Positions 56,501 to 64,000 of a stretch of 64,000 bases of DNA are shown piece by piece. This DNA is from Phycisphaerales bacterium. Its GTDB lineage: Bacteria > Planctomycetota > Phycisphaerae > UBA1845 > UTPLA1. The translations under genes were made by a program, and so were the position numbers. Under the pieces are notes generated by a model. That model worked only from the letters and a program-made list of their open reading frames with translations, was not told the origin of the DNA and made no database searches. Each line of letters starts with the position of its first letter. The first letter of the stretch is position 1. The stretch spans positions 3,472,001-3,536,000 of the forward strand of contig JACKHI010000001.1 in NCBI GenBank assembly GCA_020639075.1. The letters run 5' to 3'.

Positions 56501-56977
56501 CTGGAAACGGATCTTCGTGACACATTCGGTTCGCCTCCTTCGACGGTCGAGACGTTGCTGGCGCTTGCGGAGATTCGCGTGCGCGCCGGTCAATACGGCA
56601 TCAAGACGATCATGCGCAAGGAGCCGGATCTCATCTTCCAGTTCGACGGCGAGATCAAGAAGCTCGAAGCGCTCTTCACCAACGCCAGCGGGCGGGCGAG
56701 CCTGCCGGATCCGAACACGCTGCATTGGCGATTGCCCGAACATTATTTCCACGGCGATTCGATGCTGCCTGTCTTGCGCAACCTGTTTCGTCGCGAGAAC
56801 ACGAAGCTCGAATCGCCCGAAGAGAAGGTTGCGGCAAGTTCGCCGAAGGCTGATTCACGTCCTGCGCCGCCAACGAAAAAGCAAACGCAGCATCGCAACA
56901 AGCCCCTGCGCGCGACGCCCAACGCCCGGCCCGCCGACGCGCCGACGAAGCGCCGACGGAAGAAAACGAATCGGTAG
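53534..56977 (+). CDS. mfd: Transcription-repair coupling factor
   Basis: A 1147-residue Mfd. The chosen ATG (MIIDAVCRHSAIQ) is preceded by an in-frame GTG one codon earlier; an upstream ATG at 53474 would add 20 residues. The N-terminal UvrB-like module contains FAIRGGIIDIF. The RNA-polymerase-interacting domain has EGDYVVHVLHGIAKFAG. The translocase has Walker A GDVGFGKTE, DEEQRFG (motif II), TATPIPRTLHM, then FVHNRVRTI, STTIIEAGLDIPNANT and QLRGRVGR. The TRCF C-terminal domain and a basic tail finish it. It displaces stalled RNA polymerase and recruits UvrA. Confidence 0.97.
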   Translation: MIIDAVCRHSAIQTVCSRLARGSPPLAAIGLWGSSAPTVTAAISRASRRPILLITPHIDQADHAFDDLETLRGGSIHGLPAWEALPGESGGDTEIADARNHLCAELANQKRHTHDEPWIITAPIQALVQPVPTLNSLTANAIEFRVGADIDLEAVARWLVARGFERLDQVEQAGDFAIRGGIIDIFHSTDIDPLRIELFGDEIESIRRFDVATQRSVRTLDSATITHVATDAAIDPNLTTNFASYLPDDCIVVLHEPVESAEVARTILERLDQPVGHFPFDAVMRNLAPFAQLHLGRFPLATVKDADAYRITTEPPPKFDPKPIDAVQQLLGLSRDQSVIVYCDNAGERERLNELVAERSTNDAAPSRSTENLHVEIGYLTEGFGWRNDDADGSFLAIAHHEVFHRHVQRRRLRPIATGRAIDSFLDLKEGDYVVHVLHGIAKFAGLRTMKKRGARFGEEFLTLIFAEGATMHVPVAQIDLVQKYIGAKGTRPPLSKLGGTRWSKTKQKVEENVTDLASDLLRVQAERAGSTGIAFPPDTNWQREFEAAFAYTPTPDQSDAAKAIKNDQQQQRPMDRLICGDVGFGKTELAIRAAFKVVEYGRQVAVLVPTTVLADQHERTFRERMAEYPFRIACLNRFRSTSEIKDILGETRKGRVDILIGTHRILSKDVNFADLGLVIVDEEQRFGVEHKERLKRLRSTVDVLTLTATPIPRTLHMSMIGLRDISSLATPPMDRRAITTRVAGWDPDMIKEALVRELNRDGQVYFVHNRVRTIHSIADRIRSLVPDARIVVGHGQMGGDELEAVMSQFVAHKADILVSTTIIEAGLDIPNANTIFIDRADRFGLADLHQLRGRVGRYKHRAYCYLLLDSNRPMTDSAARRLKAIEQCSELGAGFRIAMRDLEIRGAGNILGPEQSGQIAAVGYDMYCQILEGTVKRMRGDKVDERSSVHLELDVEAYIPRGYIESDRQRMDCYRRVATCRTPEDVEQLETDLRDTFGSPPSTVETLLALAEIRVRAGQYGIKTIMRKEPDLIFQFDGEIKKLEALFTNASGRASLPDPNTLHWRLPEHYFHGDSMLPVLRNLFRRENTKLESPEEKVAASSPKADSRPAPPTKKQTQHRNKPLRATPNARPADAPTKRRRKKTNR

Positions 56978-57533
56978 CCCCAGCGAGCGGCCCGGCCGGC
57001 GCTTTGCGCTGCAAATCGGCGACCGTTTGCATGCAGTCGTTCGGGGCCAACTCCTTTCGCAGCAATGCGTTCGGTCGATTGCACGAATTTCCACCCCCCG
57101 CAAAACGGCGCAAAATCTGCAAAATCTCCGATCGTCGGGTGTGGGGCTGAGTGTCGTTGTGCTCGCGGGATACCACACACGGGACCTTCGGCCCCACGCG
57201 ATTTGGAAAAAATCCGGTCGGCGTTCGCTTGCACGAGCTTTCCGAGAGTCAAGTGCGGCGGCGGCATGGCGTTGGATGCGCTTGCGGCGAAAACGCGGAC
57301 GTGCAAACGGCCGCAAAGTGTCGCAAACTCTCGCAAATTCGTGCCATCGGCGCGGCGGTCGGTGGTCATTGCAGTGTCTTGGTACGCGTACAGCATGACA
57401 GTTGATTGCCTTGATCGGTGTTCCGGTGAGTTCCGACATGGGCGCGCGATCAGTGATTGGTGAGGCGGGAAGTTGCGCGACTCACGACGTTATGGCAATT
57501 GACGGCGCCGGGATTCGTGGATCTCTGGTTGGG

Positions 57534-57609
57534 GATTTCAGATTTGAAATTTGAGATTTGAGATTCAATACTTGAGATTCAAAATTTGAAATTGGAAATT
57601 TGGGAATTA
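57534..57609. repeat. Low-complexity tract of GATTTGAAATTTGA-type units
   Basis: Tandem variants of GATTTGA, AATTTGA and GAGATTC form an AT-rich island in otherwise GC-rich DNA. Related units (CAGATTTGAGATTTGAAAT) reappear at about 58747-58766. Confidence 0.6.
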
Positions 57610-57814
57610 AGTTTTCAGAGCTCGGAGCAAACCCGGGGTTGCGTTTCGGCCGCTGCTCGGGCTTCACTAAATCGTCGGCAGGCTTGTGTCGCTCTTTCAG
57701 ACTTGCGCCGCTTGTTCAGAGCTGATTACGTTAGCCGAATCGCTCGCTGTGCGGACACGACGCGACTCGCGCCGCCCCTACGGGACGGCATTCATTCTAA
57801 CCAATCGTCGTTTT

Positions 57815-57877
57815 CCCACCCTTGAAAGGGTGGGCTATTTTCGATTCGTCCCTGACGGGACGGCGCCGTGCGGACAT
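57815..57877. repeat. REP-like double hairpin, copy 1
   Basis: CCCACCCT / AGGGTGGG (57815-57834) is followed by CTATTTTCG and then GTCCC-TGAC-GGGAC (57848-57861) and GGCGCC. Bases 57835-57877 match 58821-58863 with three differences in 43. Such units occur in many copies in planctomycete genomes (recalled, not checked here). Confidence 0.65.
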
Positions 57878-58045
57878 TGCGGGAAACGTGTCACTCGATC
57901 ACTCCTGGACCGCACTAGTGAAATCGTCTGCGACCGGATGCAGCGTTTGATGTACAAACTGGTGATGGGCGATGCGCCCAGTTGGCGGGTCCGGTTCGCA
58001 AGATGCGACGTCACATAGCATTCGGGTCAAAACGGAGACGCACAG

Positions 58046-58675
58046 ATGTCAATGCGCAGTCGATTTGTCAGCTGTCTTATCGTTTTCGCGTCGGGCAGTT
58101 CGGCACGCAGCGCGATTCACTACGACCTCAGCGCGACGGACGATTCCAACGCGCCTGTCACGATAGACATCGTCGTGGAGGCCTCGCCGGAAGAAGTCTT
58201 CGACCTGTGGACGAGCACCGAAGGCGTGAAGGAGTTCTGGGTCGCCGACGCGATCATCGAACCCAGGATCGGCGGCCGGTACGACCTGCTGTTCGAACTG
58301 CCGGAAGAAGCGGAGGGGCCTTATCACTTCATGTATCAGACGCACATTCTTGCGGTCGAGTGCGGCAGGTCGCTTTCGTTTGAATTCCGCAGCTATCGAT
58401 GGGATCGGGATGATCGAAATCGCGGGGACGACTTCCGCGCGATTATCTCGGGCGGCACGGCGGGAACCGGCATCACAGAGGAGGCGGTGTTTCGCGATTC
58501 GTGGGTGGAGTTGCGTTTCGATTCGATCGATGGCAAGCCGGGAAGAACGAGCGTTCGGCTCCAGCACTATGGGCTCTCGACGTTGTTAGGCGACGCAGGA
58601 CGCAAGTACATGGAGTTGCGCTGGAGTCGTGTGCTCAAACGCCTGAAGGATTGCTGCGCTGAATGCTCTATGTAG
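58046..58675 (+). CDS. SRPBCC (AHSA1-like) protein
   Basis: A 209-residue protein. An N-terminal signal-like segment (MRSRFVSCLIVFASGSSA) precedes the START/SRPBCC fold: VTIDIVVEASPEEVFDLWTSTEGVKEFWVADAIIEPRIGGRYDLLF matches the first beta strand, two helices and return strands of the AHSA1/Aha1-C-terminal family. The late helix DAGRKYMELRWSRVLKRLK closes the cavity. A signal peptide is unusual for this family and suggests an extracytoplasmic ligand-binding role. Confidence 0.75.
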   Translation: MSMRSRFVSCLIVFASGSSARSAIHYDLSATDDSNAPVTIDIVVEASPEEVFDLWTSTEGVKEFWVADAIIEPRIGGRYDLLFELPEEAEGPYHFMYQTHILAVECGRSLSFEFRSYRWDRDDRNRGDDFRAIISGGTAGTGITEEAVFRDSWVELRFDSIDGKPGRTSVRLQHYGLSTLLGDAGRKYMELRWSRVLKRLKDCCAECSM

Positions 58676-58820
58676 CACAATGCAGAGCGGACCATCGCCA
58701 CGACACGATCGAAACGTAGACGTCGCGAGCGCAGAGCGGAGAATCTCAGATTTGAGATTTGAAATCTGTGAAGGTGAGTTGGTTGATGCAGACGAATGGT
58801 CCGCGGTGCGGACCCTACTA

Positions 58821-58863
58821 CTATTTTCGTTTCGTCCCTGACGGGACGGCGCCGTGGGGACAC
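58821..58863. repeat. REP-like hairpin unit, copy 2
   Basis: CTATTTTCGTTTCG then GTCCC-TGAC-GGGAC and GGCGCC, matching 57835-57877 with three differences. The IS110-family element begins within ten bases of its end. Confidence 0.65.
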
Positions 58864-58883
58864 GGCGGCTTCTATGAGCGTGT

Positions 58884-59222
58884 GTTTGTCAAGGGGCGGG
58901 ATTTTTTGACGGATAATGTTCCAGGCTTCTGATTCGTGCTCACCTTCCGTAGCTTTCGATGCGGCCGGGGCACATGAGATTTTGCAGGGGGAGTGGCCCA
59001 TTCTCTGGAATCGATCTGCCGGCGGTTCTTTCAACCGTTCGACGATCAAGCCGCCACGTTCGGGCTCACTCCAATTCATCCCGTCGTTCTTGACCCGTTT
59101 CACGCTCCTGTCCGCCGCGACCTTTTCAACGCCAGTCGCCGGCACTTTTTCGTCTTACACCCTCAGCATGATTCGACCGATCGCGGGGCCTTCACCCAAT
59201 CGGAGGCCTCGCGACGGTCGGA
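58884..59222 (-). ncRNA. Candidate bridge RNA locus of the IS110 element
   Basis: About 340 bases of noncoding DNA between the transposase stop and the terminal repeat, on the side where IS1111-group elements encode their bridge RNA. The internal loops that pair with target and donor could not be assigned by eye, so boundaries are only the outer limits. Confidence 0.4.
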
Positions 59223-60254
59223 TCATGCGGCCGCACTCACGCGCTGTGGTGCGAATTTCGATTGATCCCGCATCATCGCATACGCGATCACCAACAACTT
59301 GCGAGCCGTCGCGACGATGGCCTTCTTGTACCGATCCTTCCTGCCGCGATGGACTCGCTCGAAGAAGGCGCGCATTTCGGGGTTGCGTCGGATCACCACA
59401 TGCGCCGCCTCGACGACCAGCCAACGCACCACGCTGGCGCCGCGCCGCGATATACATCCTTCGCGGCCGCGACCATCCGAGACATCCAGCGTCGGCACGA
59501 CCCCGAAGTTACTCGAGAACTGTTTGCCATCGCGGAAGCGTTTGACGCCGTCGGTAAAGGCAACGACGGCTTCTGCAGTGCGCGGTCCCACGCCGGGAAT
59601 CGTCTGTAGCAGCGCCACGTCCGAATGCAGCCTGGCGATCCGATCGAGTTGGCGATGAATGTCGTTCAGCTTCTCGTCGAGCCCGTCCAGTTCCGCCGTC
59701 TGCGATTCGACCATGAACTGACGAAGTTCGTCGAAGGCCAGCGACGAGAGCCAGATTCGTCCGACTCGCGTCCAGCAACTCCTGTGCGGGCAGCGGTACA
59801 GGTAGGCGCGGAGGATCGAGCGAATCTGGTTCTTGACCCTGGTGCGACGCTTCACCACGGTGCGGCGATGGTTGATCAGCGCCCGCCACGCGGCGATGTC
59901 GGCCCTCGGCAGATGCACCGTCGGCACCTGGTTCAGATAGAGCAACGTCACCAACTTGCGTGCGTCGATCTTGTCGTTCTTGCGACCGTCGCGAAAGAGC
60001 CACGGGATCAGGGATGGGTTGGCGACCAGAACGTCGGCGGCCAGGGGTTTGACAATGGCCATGATCGCCTGGGCATGAGGACCGATCTCGAAAACGGCCT
60101 TGCAATCCCCGTTCAGCGGCTCGAGCACTCCACGAATCGCCTCGGCGGTCGTCGGGACCTTCACCGTGCGATATCGACGCCGTTCGTCCGCCGTCGGATC
60201 AAAAATGCAAATCGTGGTAGACAACAGATGTACGTCCATGCCAACATATAACAT
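59223..60254 (-). CDS. IS110-family transposase
   Basis: A 343-residue DEDD recombinase with GGAGG upstream of the ATG. The RuvC-like N-terminal domain has Asp7 (YVGMDVH), Glu56 (AVFEIGPH), Asp94 and Asp97 (NDKIDARKL). A coiled-coil linker follows. The C-terminal Tnp_20 domain has LLQTIPGVGPRTAEAVVAF and GCISRRG, with Ser269 as candidate nucleophile. The full length and intact motifs suggest an active enzyme. Bridge-RNA-guided recombination is established for IS110-family members. Confidence 0.93.
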   Translation of the reverse strand: MLYVGMDVHLLSTTICIFDPTADERRRYRTVKVPTTAEAIRGVLEPLNGDCKAVFEIGPHAQAIMAIVKPLAADVLVANPSLIPWLFRDGRKNDKIDARKLVTLLYLNQVPTVHLPRADIAAWRALINHRRTVVKRRTRVKNQIRSILRAYLYRCPHRSCWTRVGRIWLSSLAFDELRQFMVESQTAELDGLDEKLNDIHRQLDRIARLHSDVALLQTIPGVGPRTAEAVVAFTDGVKRFRDGKQFSSNFGVVPTLDVSDGRGREGCISRRGASVVRWLVVEAAHVVIRRNPEMRAFFERVHRGRKDRYKKAIVATARKLLVIAYAMMRDQSKFAPQRVSAAA

Positions 60255-60432
60255 TGTGTGTTCCTCCGTTCGTGAGATAACCAAACCCGTCTCTAACAAC
60301 TTGGGTCAATTATCCCAACCGGGGGAACACGCTCATAGTTTCTCTGAATGTCCATCGCGCCGTTGCCAGCTCCGAGGCAATGTTCTTTACGCGAACATCT
60401 CGCCATTGTATGCCTGGTGCAACGTGGCGCTG

Positions 60433-61674
60433 TCAGCGGCGCTGGACGATTCGGGTCTCGCTCGGCGAGACCATCTCGTATTGCGCGTCGCGCCACCAGA
60501 TCCGGCGTTTGCCGATTGACGAGAGGAACAGGTTCATGTGAAGACCGCCGCCGAAGCTGAGCGTGGCGCCGACGTCCCACGCGAAATCCCGCCATGTGAG
60601 ATCCGGCGGCGACAGCAAGCGCCTGAGCGCTAATTGTCGGGCCACGGCGCGTGCGCCGGCCAGCGCCATGATGGCGGCCCAGCCTGCCAATGCCAGCCAG
60701 CCGGCTGTTTGAGAGCCATACCAACCCGCCAGACTGCAGATCGTCAGGGCCGCAACGGCGAGACCGCCGATGGTCAGGTTCACGATCAGTACGAAGCTCG
60801 ATCGCCAGAGCGCCGGATGGCAGATCCGCGTGATGATCATCTGGCGTCGCGCGAACTCCATGAAGCCCGAGAGCGTCGTGCGATCGGTGCTTGCGACGAT
60901 CGCCCGGGGGACGAATCGGATCGTCAGGCCCGCGTCGCGCGTCGCTCGCGTCAATTGGTAATCGTCGCTCAGCGCGTGGGCCCAATAGTCGCGGACCTTC
61001 ATCGATTCGAACCGCTCGCGGCGCAATGCCATCGAGCCGCCCCAGCAGAAGTTCAATCGTTCGTCGGCCAATAGCGACGCCGTCGCCGCGTTCCATGCGC
61101 AGCGCACGCCGGCGGCGAGACCACCGAAGGCCGTGTACCAGCGATAGCCGGTGCTGACGCCGACGCGCTCGTCCTTCAACGGCGCCACGAGATGCGCGAG
61201 CCAGTCATGGCCCGGTACGGCGTCCGAGTCCAGAAAGACAATCACGTCGATGTCGTCACTGACGCGCTCGACGGCCGCGAGGAGGTTGTGCACTTTCTGG
61301 CCGCGATCCGCCGCGAGCCCGGCTTCGACGAATTCGTACGCGAGATCCCGCCACTCCGACGCCCAGCTCTCCAGCGCCTTCCACGCCGAATCGTTCCGCG
61401 ATTCCAGCGTGAATATGACGCGCGCGGGGCGCAGCGTCTGCGATGCCAGCTTGCGCATCGTCTCGTGCAGTTTCTCGTCGACGCCCTTGCACGGCATGAT
61501 CACGGCCACGCGCGGCATGTTCGCGCCATTGACGTCGATGACATCGTCCCGCTGAAGCGCATCCCGTACGAATCGATTGAACGACAGGCCGTCCCACAGC
61601 GAATATGCCGCGTGCGATGCAGCGATAAGCCAGAGGAATGCAACGATCAGATAGACTGTCTGCTCGGAGATCAT
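60433..61674 (-). CDS. Family 2/21 glycosyltransferase, membrane
   Basis: A 413-residue membrane enzyme. The start at 61674 (MISEQTVYLIVAFLWLIAA) gives an N-terminal membrane helix; the longer open frame overlaps the channel gene. GT-A core: RVAVIMPCKGVDEKL, VIFLDSDAVPG (DxD), FCWGGSMALRRE and ALSDDYQLTRATRDAG (third Asp). The usual QxxRW reads RRQMIITR. Two or three helices follow (about 310-355). The layout resembles ceramide glucosyltransferase/HpnI-type enzymes acting on lipid acceptors; the substrate is unknown. It may be co-transcribed with the upstream channel gene (58 bp gap). Confidence 0.8.
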   Translation of the reverse strand: MISEQTVYLIVAFLWLIAASHAAYSLWDGLSFNRFVRDALQRDDVIDVNGANMPRVAVIMPCKGVDEKLHETMRKLASQTLRPARVIFTLESRNDSAWKALESWASEWRDLAYEFVEAGLAADRGQKVHNLLAAVERVSDDIDVIVFLDSDAVPGHDWLAHLVAPLKDERVGVSTGYRWYTAFGGLAAGVRCAWNAATASLLADERLNFCWGGSMALRRERFESMKVRDYWAHALSDDYQLTRATRDAGLTIRFVPRAIVASTDRTTLSGFMEFARRQMIITRICHPALWRSSFVLIVNLTIGGLAVAALTICSLAGWYGSQTAGWLALAGWAAIMALAGARAVARQLALRRLLSPPDLTWRDFAWDVGATLSFGGGLHMNLFLSSIGKRRIWWRDAQYEMVSPSETRIVQRR

Positions 61675-61732
61675 GCCGCAACAAGACTCATCGCGCCGGA
61701 ATGGATGGGCAGGCACGCCGCGCGAGGCCGCA

Positions 61733-62725
61733 TCAGCGATCGCGCCCCGAGACCGACTTGGCGGCGCCGGCCGGCCCGATTGCCACCAGGACGTCATTAA
61801 CGTTCACGACGTAATTCGGCCCGGGATTGACGTGCGACTTACCGTCGGCATCGTGAATGGCGACGATCATCAGATTCGCCCGCGTCCGCAAGTCGAGATC
61901 GCGGAGCGATCTGCCCGCAAGCGACGAACCCTTTTCGACGAGTATTTCCTCCATCTCCCATTCCGATGCGTCGGTCGTCAGGTCGACCAGCTTCGACACG
62001 GCGGGTCGCGCCAGAAGATTAACGATGCGTGATGCACCAATCGATTGGGGGCAGATGACGCGCGTGGCCCCGGCGCGAAGCAGCTTGCGCTCTGTGTCGG
62101 TTTCCTCCGAGCGGGCGATGATCGGCAAGTCGGCTCGAAGTCCGCGGGCGGTCAGAGCCACAAAGACGTTGTCGGCATCGCTGCGAAGCACTGTGACCAG
62201 CGCAGAGGCGTGTTCGATCCCCGCTTCCTCGAGGATCTTGTCATCGGCCGCGTCGCCGAGAACGTAGTGCATGCGCTGATCGGAGATCCGCGCCGTCTGC
62301 TCCACATCGTGCTCGATAATGACGACATGCTTGCCGCGGTCCGCCAGCTCGGCCGCAATCTGGCTTCCCATGCGGCCGAAGCCGCACACGATGAAATGAC
62401 CTCGCAATTTCGCGATTCGATCTTTCAACTTCTGTCGCCCCAAGATTGACCGGAATTCACCGCCGACAATCATAGCCTGCATGGATGCGAAGGCCAGAGA
62501 GACGACCAGAACGCCGACGGCGATCACGAGGATCGTCCACCATTCGGCGCTCGGGTCCAGATTGAATTCCTTGCCGTAGCCGACTGTCGACACGGTGATG
62601 ACTGTCTGAAACACCGCCTGTTGAAACGTGATGTCGTCGACAATCAGGTAATAGCCGACGGCGCCGACGAATATGACGCCGAGCAGCGCGAAGACGGAGA
62701 ACAGCAGTTTCTGGCGGGCGGGCAT
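61733..62725 (-). CDS. Potassium channel with RCK/TrkA domains
   Basis: A 330-residue channel subunit. TM1 is at about 7-28 and the pore loop has selectivity filter TVGYG at 47-51. TM2 is at about 62-85. The RCK N-terminal domain has the NAD-binding motif GHFIVCGFGRMGSQIA, and the RCK C-terminal domain (about 250-325) ends VLVAIGP. The start at 62725 (MPARQ) is preferred over an upstream ATG at 62788. Ligand-gated K+ flux controlled by nucleotide or Ca2+ binding to the RCK ring is the expected function. Confidence 0.92.
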   Translation of the reverse strand: MPARQKLLFSVFALLGVIFVGAVGYYLIVDDITFQQAVFQTVITVSTVGYGKEFNLDPSAEWWTILVIAVGVLVVSLAFASMQAMIVGGEFRSILGRQKLKDRIAKLRGHFIVCGFGRMGSQIAAELADRGKHVVIIEHDVEQTARISDQRMHYVLGDAADDKILEEAGIEHASALVTVLRSDADNVFVALTARGLRADLPIIARSEETDTERKLLRAGATRVICPQSIGASRIVNLLARPAVSKLVDLTTDASEWEMEEILVEKGSSLAGRSLRDLDLRTRANLMIVAIHDADGKSHVNPGPNYVVNVNDVLVAIGPAGAAKSVSGRDR

Positions 62726-62906
62726 GGATCGAGTGTCGCCTCTCGTTGAGTTGTCGCAGACTATAGCCAACGATTCCCGGCGGCTCAATCAGGTGCCGAG
62801 CCGGCCGGTTCGGGGTATCCTCACGAATTCGCCGTGGATCGCGCGCGAGAGGATACCGCGGGGCGGAGAGAATGCCCGAGTCGAAAGTCAGCCAGTGGGG
62901 ATTGAA

Positions 62907-64000
62907 ATGACGAAGCGAATCGCCGTCCTCGGTTGCGGCCGCATCGGCGCAACCATCGCCAGGGATCTCGCCACGGATCCGGAATTCAACGTCAGCGTCT
63001 TCGACGCCAGCGAAACCAACCTCGCAGCAATCCGACAGACGGCCGGCATCGAAACGCAGCAAGCCGACTTGTCCGACGTCGCTTCGCTCGGCAAGGCGCT
63101 CGAACCGTTCGATGTCGTCGCCGGCGCCTTGCCGAGCCGGCTCGGATTCGCCGCCCTCCGCAGAATCGCCGAGATGGGCAAGCCGTGCGCCGACATCTCC
63201 TTCATGATCGAGGATCCGCGGCAATTCGATGATATCGCCAAGAATAGCGGCGCGACGATCGTGTACGACTGCGGCGTCGCGCCCGGTCTCGCCAACATCT
63301 GTATTGGCCGAAGCCATGCCGAACTCGACGAACTCCACGACGTCGCCTACTACGTCGGCGGACTCCCCTGGCGTCGAAAGTGGCCGTTCGACTACAAGGC
63401 CCCCTTCGCGCCGGCCGATGTCATTGAGGAATACACGCGTCCCGCCCGGCTGATCGAAAACGGCGTCGTCGTCGTCAAGCCCGCACTCAGCGAAGCCGAG
63501 CTTCTCGAGTTCCCCGAAGTCGGCACGCTGGAAGGATTCAACACTGACGGACTTCGCAGCCTCCTCGACACGATTCCCGCGCGAAACATGCGGGAAAAGA
63601 CGTTGCGCTATCCTGGACACTGCGAGTTGATGCGTGCATTCCGCGCCGCCGGGCTGTTCGACGACAAGCCGATTCGAATCGGCGACGCCGATGTGAGACC
63701 GATCGATCTGACGTCGAAATTGCTCGCTGAACAATGGCGGCTGGAATGCGACGAGCCCGAATTCACGGTCCTTCGCGTCGTTGTCGAGGGGATCTATCGC
63801 GGCAGGTGTGTGCGTCACACATACGATCTGTTTGACGAGACCGACATGAAGACGCAGACATCATCCATGGCCCGGACGACGGCATTCCCGTGCACAATCG
63901 TCGCGCGTATGCTGGCGAGCGGGATCATGAACGAACCCGGGGTCCATCCGCCGGAGTGGATCGGTCAACAGCCGGATCGATTCACGCAATTGAACGATGA
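62907..64000 (+). CDS. Saccharopine dehydrogenase-like protein, 5' part
   Basis: Open from ATG 62907 to the window edge (364 codons) with no stop. The Rossmann start RIAVLGCGRIGATIARDL is followed by VSVFDASETN, VVAGALPSRLGFAALR, PCADISFMIEDP and VYDCGVAPGLANICIG. These features match saccharopine dehydrogenase-family reductases (lysine 6-dehydrogenase/LYS9-like). A later VYDLFDETDMKTQTSSMARTTAFP block also fits. It is likely a NAD(P)-dependent amino-acid dehydrogenase; the exact substrate is unknown. Confidence 0.85.
   Translation, partial: MTKRIAVLGCGRIGATIARDLATDPEFNVSVFDASETNLAAIRQTAGIETQQADLSDVASLGKALEPFDVVAGALPSRLGFAALRRIAEMGKPCADISFMIEDPRQFDDIAKNSGATIVYDCGVAPGLANICIGRSHAELDELHDVAYYVGGLPWRRKWPFDYKAPFAPADVIEEYTRPARLIENGVVVVKPALSEAELLEFPEVGTLEGFNTDGLRSLLDTIPARNMREKTLRYPGHCELMRAFRAAGLFDDKPIRIGDADVRPIDLTSKLLAEQWRLECDEPEFTVLRVVVEGIYRGRCVRHTYDLFDETDMKTQTSSMARTTAFPCTIVARMLASGIMNEPGVHPPEWIGQQPDRFTQLND

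Larger units (their letters stand above)
56978..58045. other. Gene-free stretch with REP-like and low-complexity repeats
   Basis: About 1.07 kb without a credible gene. It includes an A/T-rich tract (57534-57609) of ATTTGA-type units and two hairpins (57815-57834 and 57848-57861) in a 43-base block that recurs at 58821-58863. Short open frames (for example 57686-58018) are translations of the repeats. Confidence 0.5.
58676..59222. other. Repeat-containing stretch and 3' noncoding part of IS110 element
   Basis: The first 190 bases hold ATTTGA-type units and a second REP-like copy (58821-58863). From 58872 the DNA belongs to the insertion sequence and is noncoding up to the transposase stop at 59223. 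The minus-strand frame through it is not believed to be a gene. Confidence 0.5.
58872..60338 (-). mobile_element. IS110-family element, IS1111-like
   Basis: A transposase gene flanked by a 12-base perfect inverted repeat, CTATGAGCGTGT at 58872-58883 and its complement at 60327-60338. The true ends may lie a few bases outside, as these repeats are subterminal in the IS1111 group. Noncoding DNA is longer 3' of the transposase (about 340 bases) than 5' (about 70), again as in IS1111-group elements, whose bridge RNA is encoded there. Confidence 0.75.

Noticed and set aside
54803..56752. 649-codon open frame antisense to mfd
   Set aside because: It is a shadow of strongly biased codons in mfd; the translation is Arg/Asp/His-rich with no domain, and mfd itself is certain.
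57686..58018. 110-codon plus-strand frame with two CxxC-like motifs
   Set aside because: It is a translation of the REP-like repeats and hairpins; the cysteines come from repeat sequence and no start site is present.
58567..59145. Minus-strand 192-codon frame with RVKNDGMNWSEPERGGLIVERL and similar protein-like stretches
   Set aside because: It runs from the noncoding 3' part of the IS110 element through the terminal repeat and the REP-like unit into the end of the SRPBCC gene on the other strand. The apparent order is more likely the conserved noncoding region of the insertion sequence.
1..64000. CRISPR arrays and rRNA genes
   Set aside because: No regularly spaced identical repeats and no rRNA-like conserved blocks were seen. 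The only repeated arrays are the iteron-like cluster and REP-like units described above.

Overview
The window reads as high-GC chromosomal DNA from a free-living bacterium, most probably a planctomycete (inference). The reasons are very large secreted proteins ending in dockerin-like Asp/Asn-rich repeats, a planctomycete-style tyrosine recombinase whose 3' end lies inside a tRNA gene, small cysteine-containing exported proteins of a kind common in that phylum, weak ribosome-binding sites, and REP-like hairpins next to a mobile element. No 16S gene or other taxonomic marker is present.

Layout. 1-6.2 kb: the end of an O-methyltransferase gene, a metallopeptidase lipoprotein, a conserved small protein, a hybrid histidine kinase, a CBM9-like exported protein and tRNA-Asp. 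6.7-32.8 kb: a long, almost entirely plus-strand exopolysaccharide locus of the Wzx/Wzy type. It holds a heparinase-like lyase, a BY-kinase/chain-length regulator, a Wza-type export lipoprotein, an initiating phosphoglycosyl transferase fused to a nucleotidyltransferase-like/left-handed beta-helix module, glycosyltransferases, two PaaK-like adenylate-forming enzymes, a bi-domain oxidoreductase, two methyltransferases, a sulfotransferase, a Wzy-type polymerase and a Wzx-type flippase. Many of these genes overlap by 4 bp (ATGA/GTGA), so they are probably translated as a coupled unit. The predicted product is a methylated and sulfated secreted polysaccharide.

32.8-37.3 kb: a LolA-like lipoprotein, an unknown protein, two small paralogous exported proteins, MutY and a DUF4190-like membrane protein. 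37.4-44.9 kb: an integrated element of about 7.5 kb, bounded by a 28-bp direct repeat (one mismatch) that coincides with the 3' end of tRNA-Val(TAC). It carries an integrase, an AlpA-like regulator, a P-loop ATPase, a cluster of iteron-like repeats, several tiny ORFs, and minus-strand cargo: a PEGA lipoprotein with a coupled 36-aa peptide, and a HAF-repeat/dockerin-like secreted protein. Joining the two ends in silico extends the integrase frame through the att core by 69 residues. Integration therefore appears to replace the integrase C-terminus.

45-53 kb: a tandem ACT-domain protein and two very large paralogous secreted matrixin-like metalloproteases with pre-peptidase and dockerin-like domains. 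53.5-57 kb: Mfd. 57-58.9 kb: REP-like and low-complexity repeats and an SRPBCC protein. 58.87-60.34 kb: an IS110-family (IS1111-like) element with 12-bp subterminal inverted repeats and about 340 bp of noncoding DNA 3' of the transposase, a likely bridge-RNA locus. 60.4-64 kb: a family 2/21 glycosyltransferase, a TrkA-type potassium channel and the start of a saccharopine-dehydrogenase-like gene that runs off the window.
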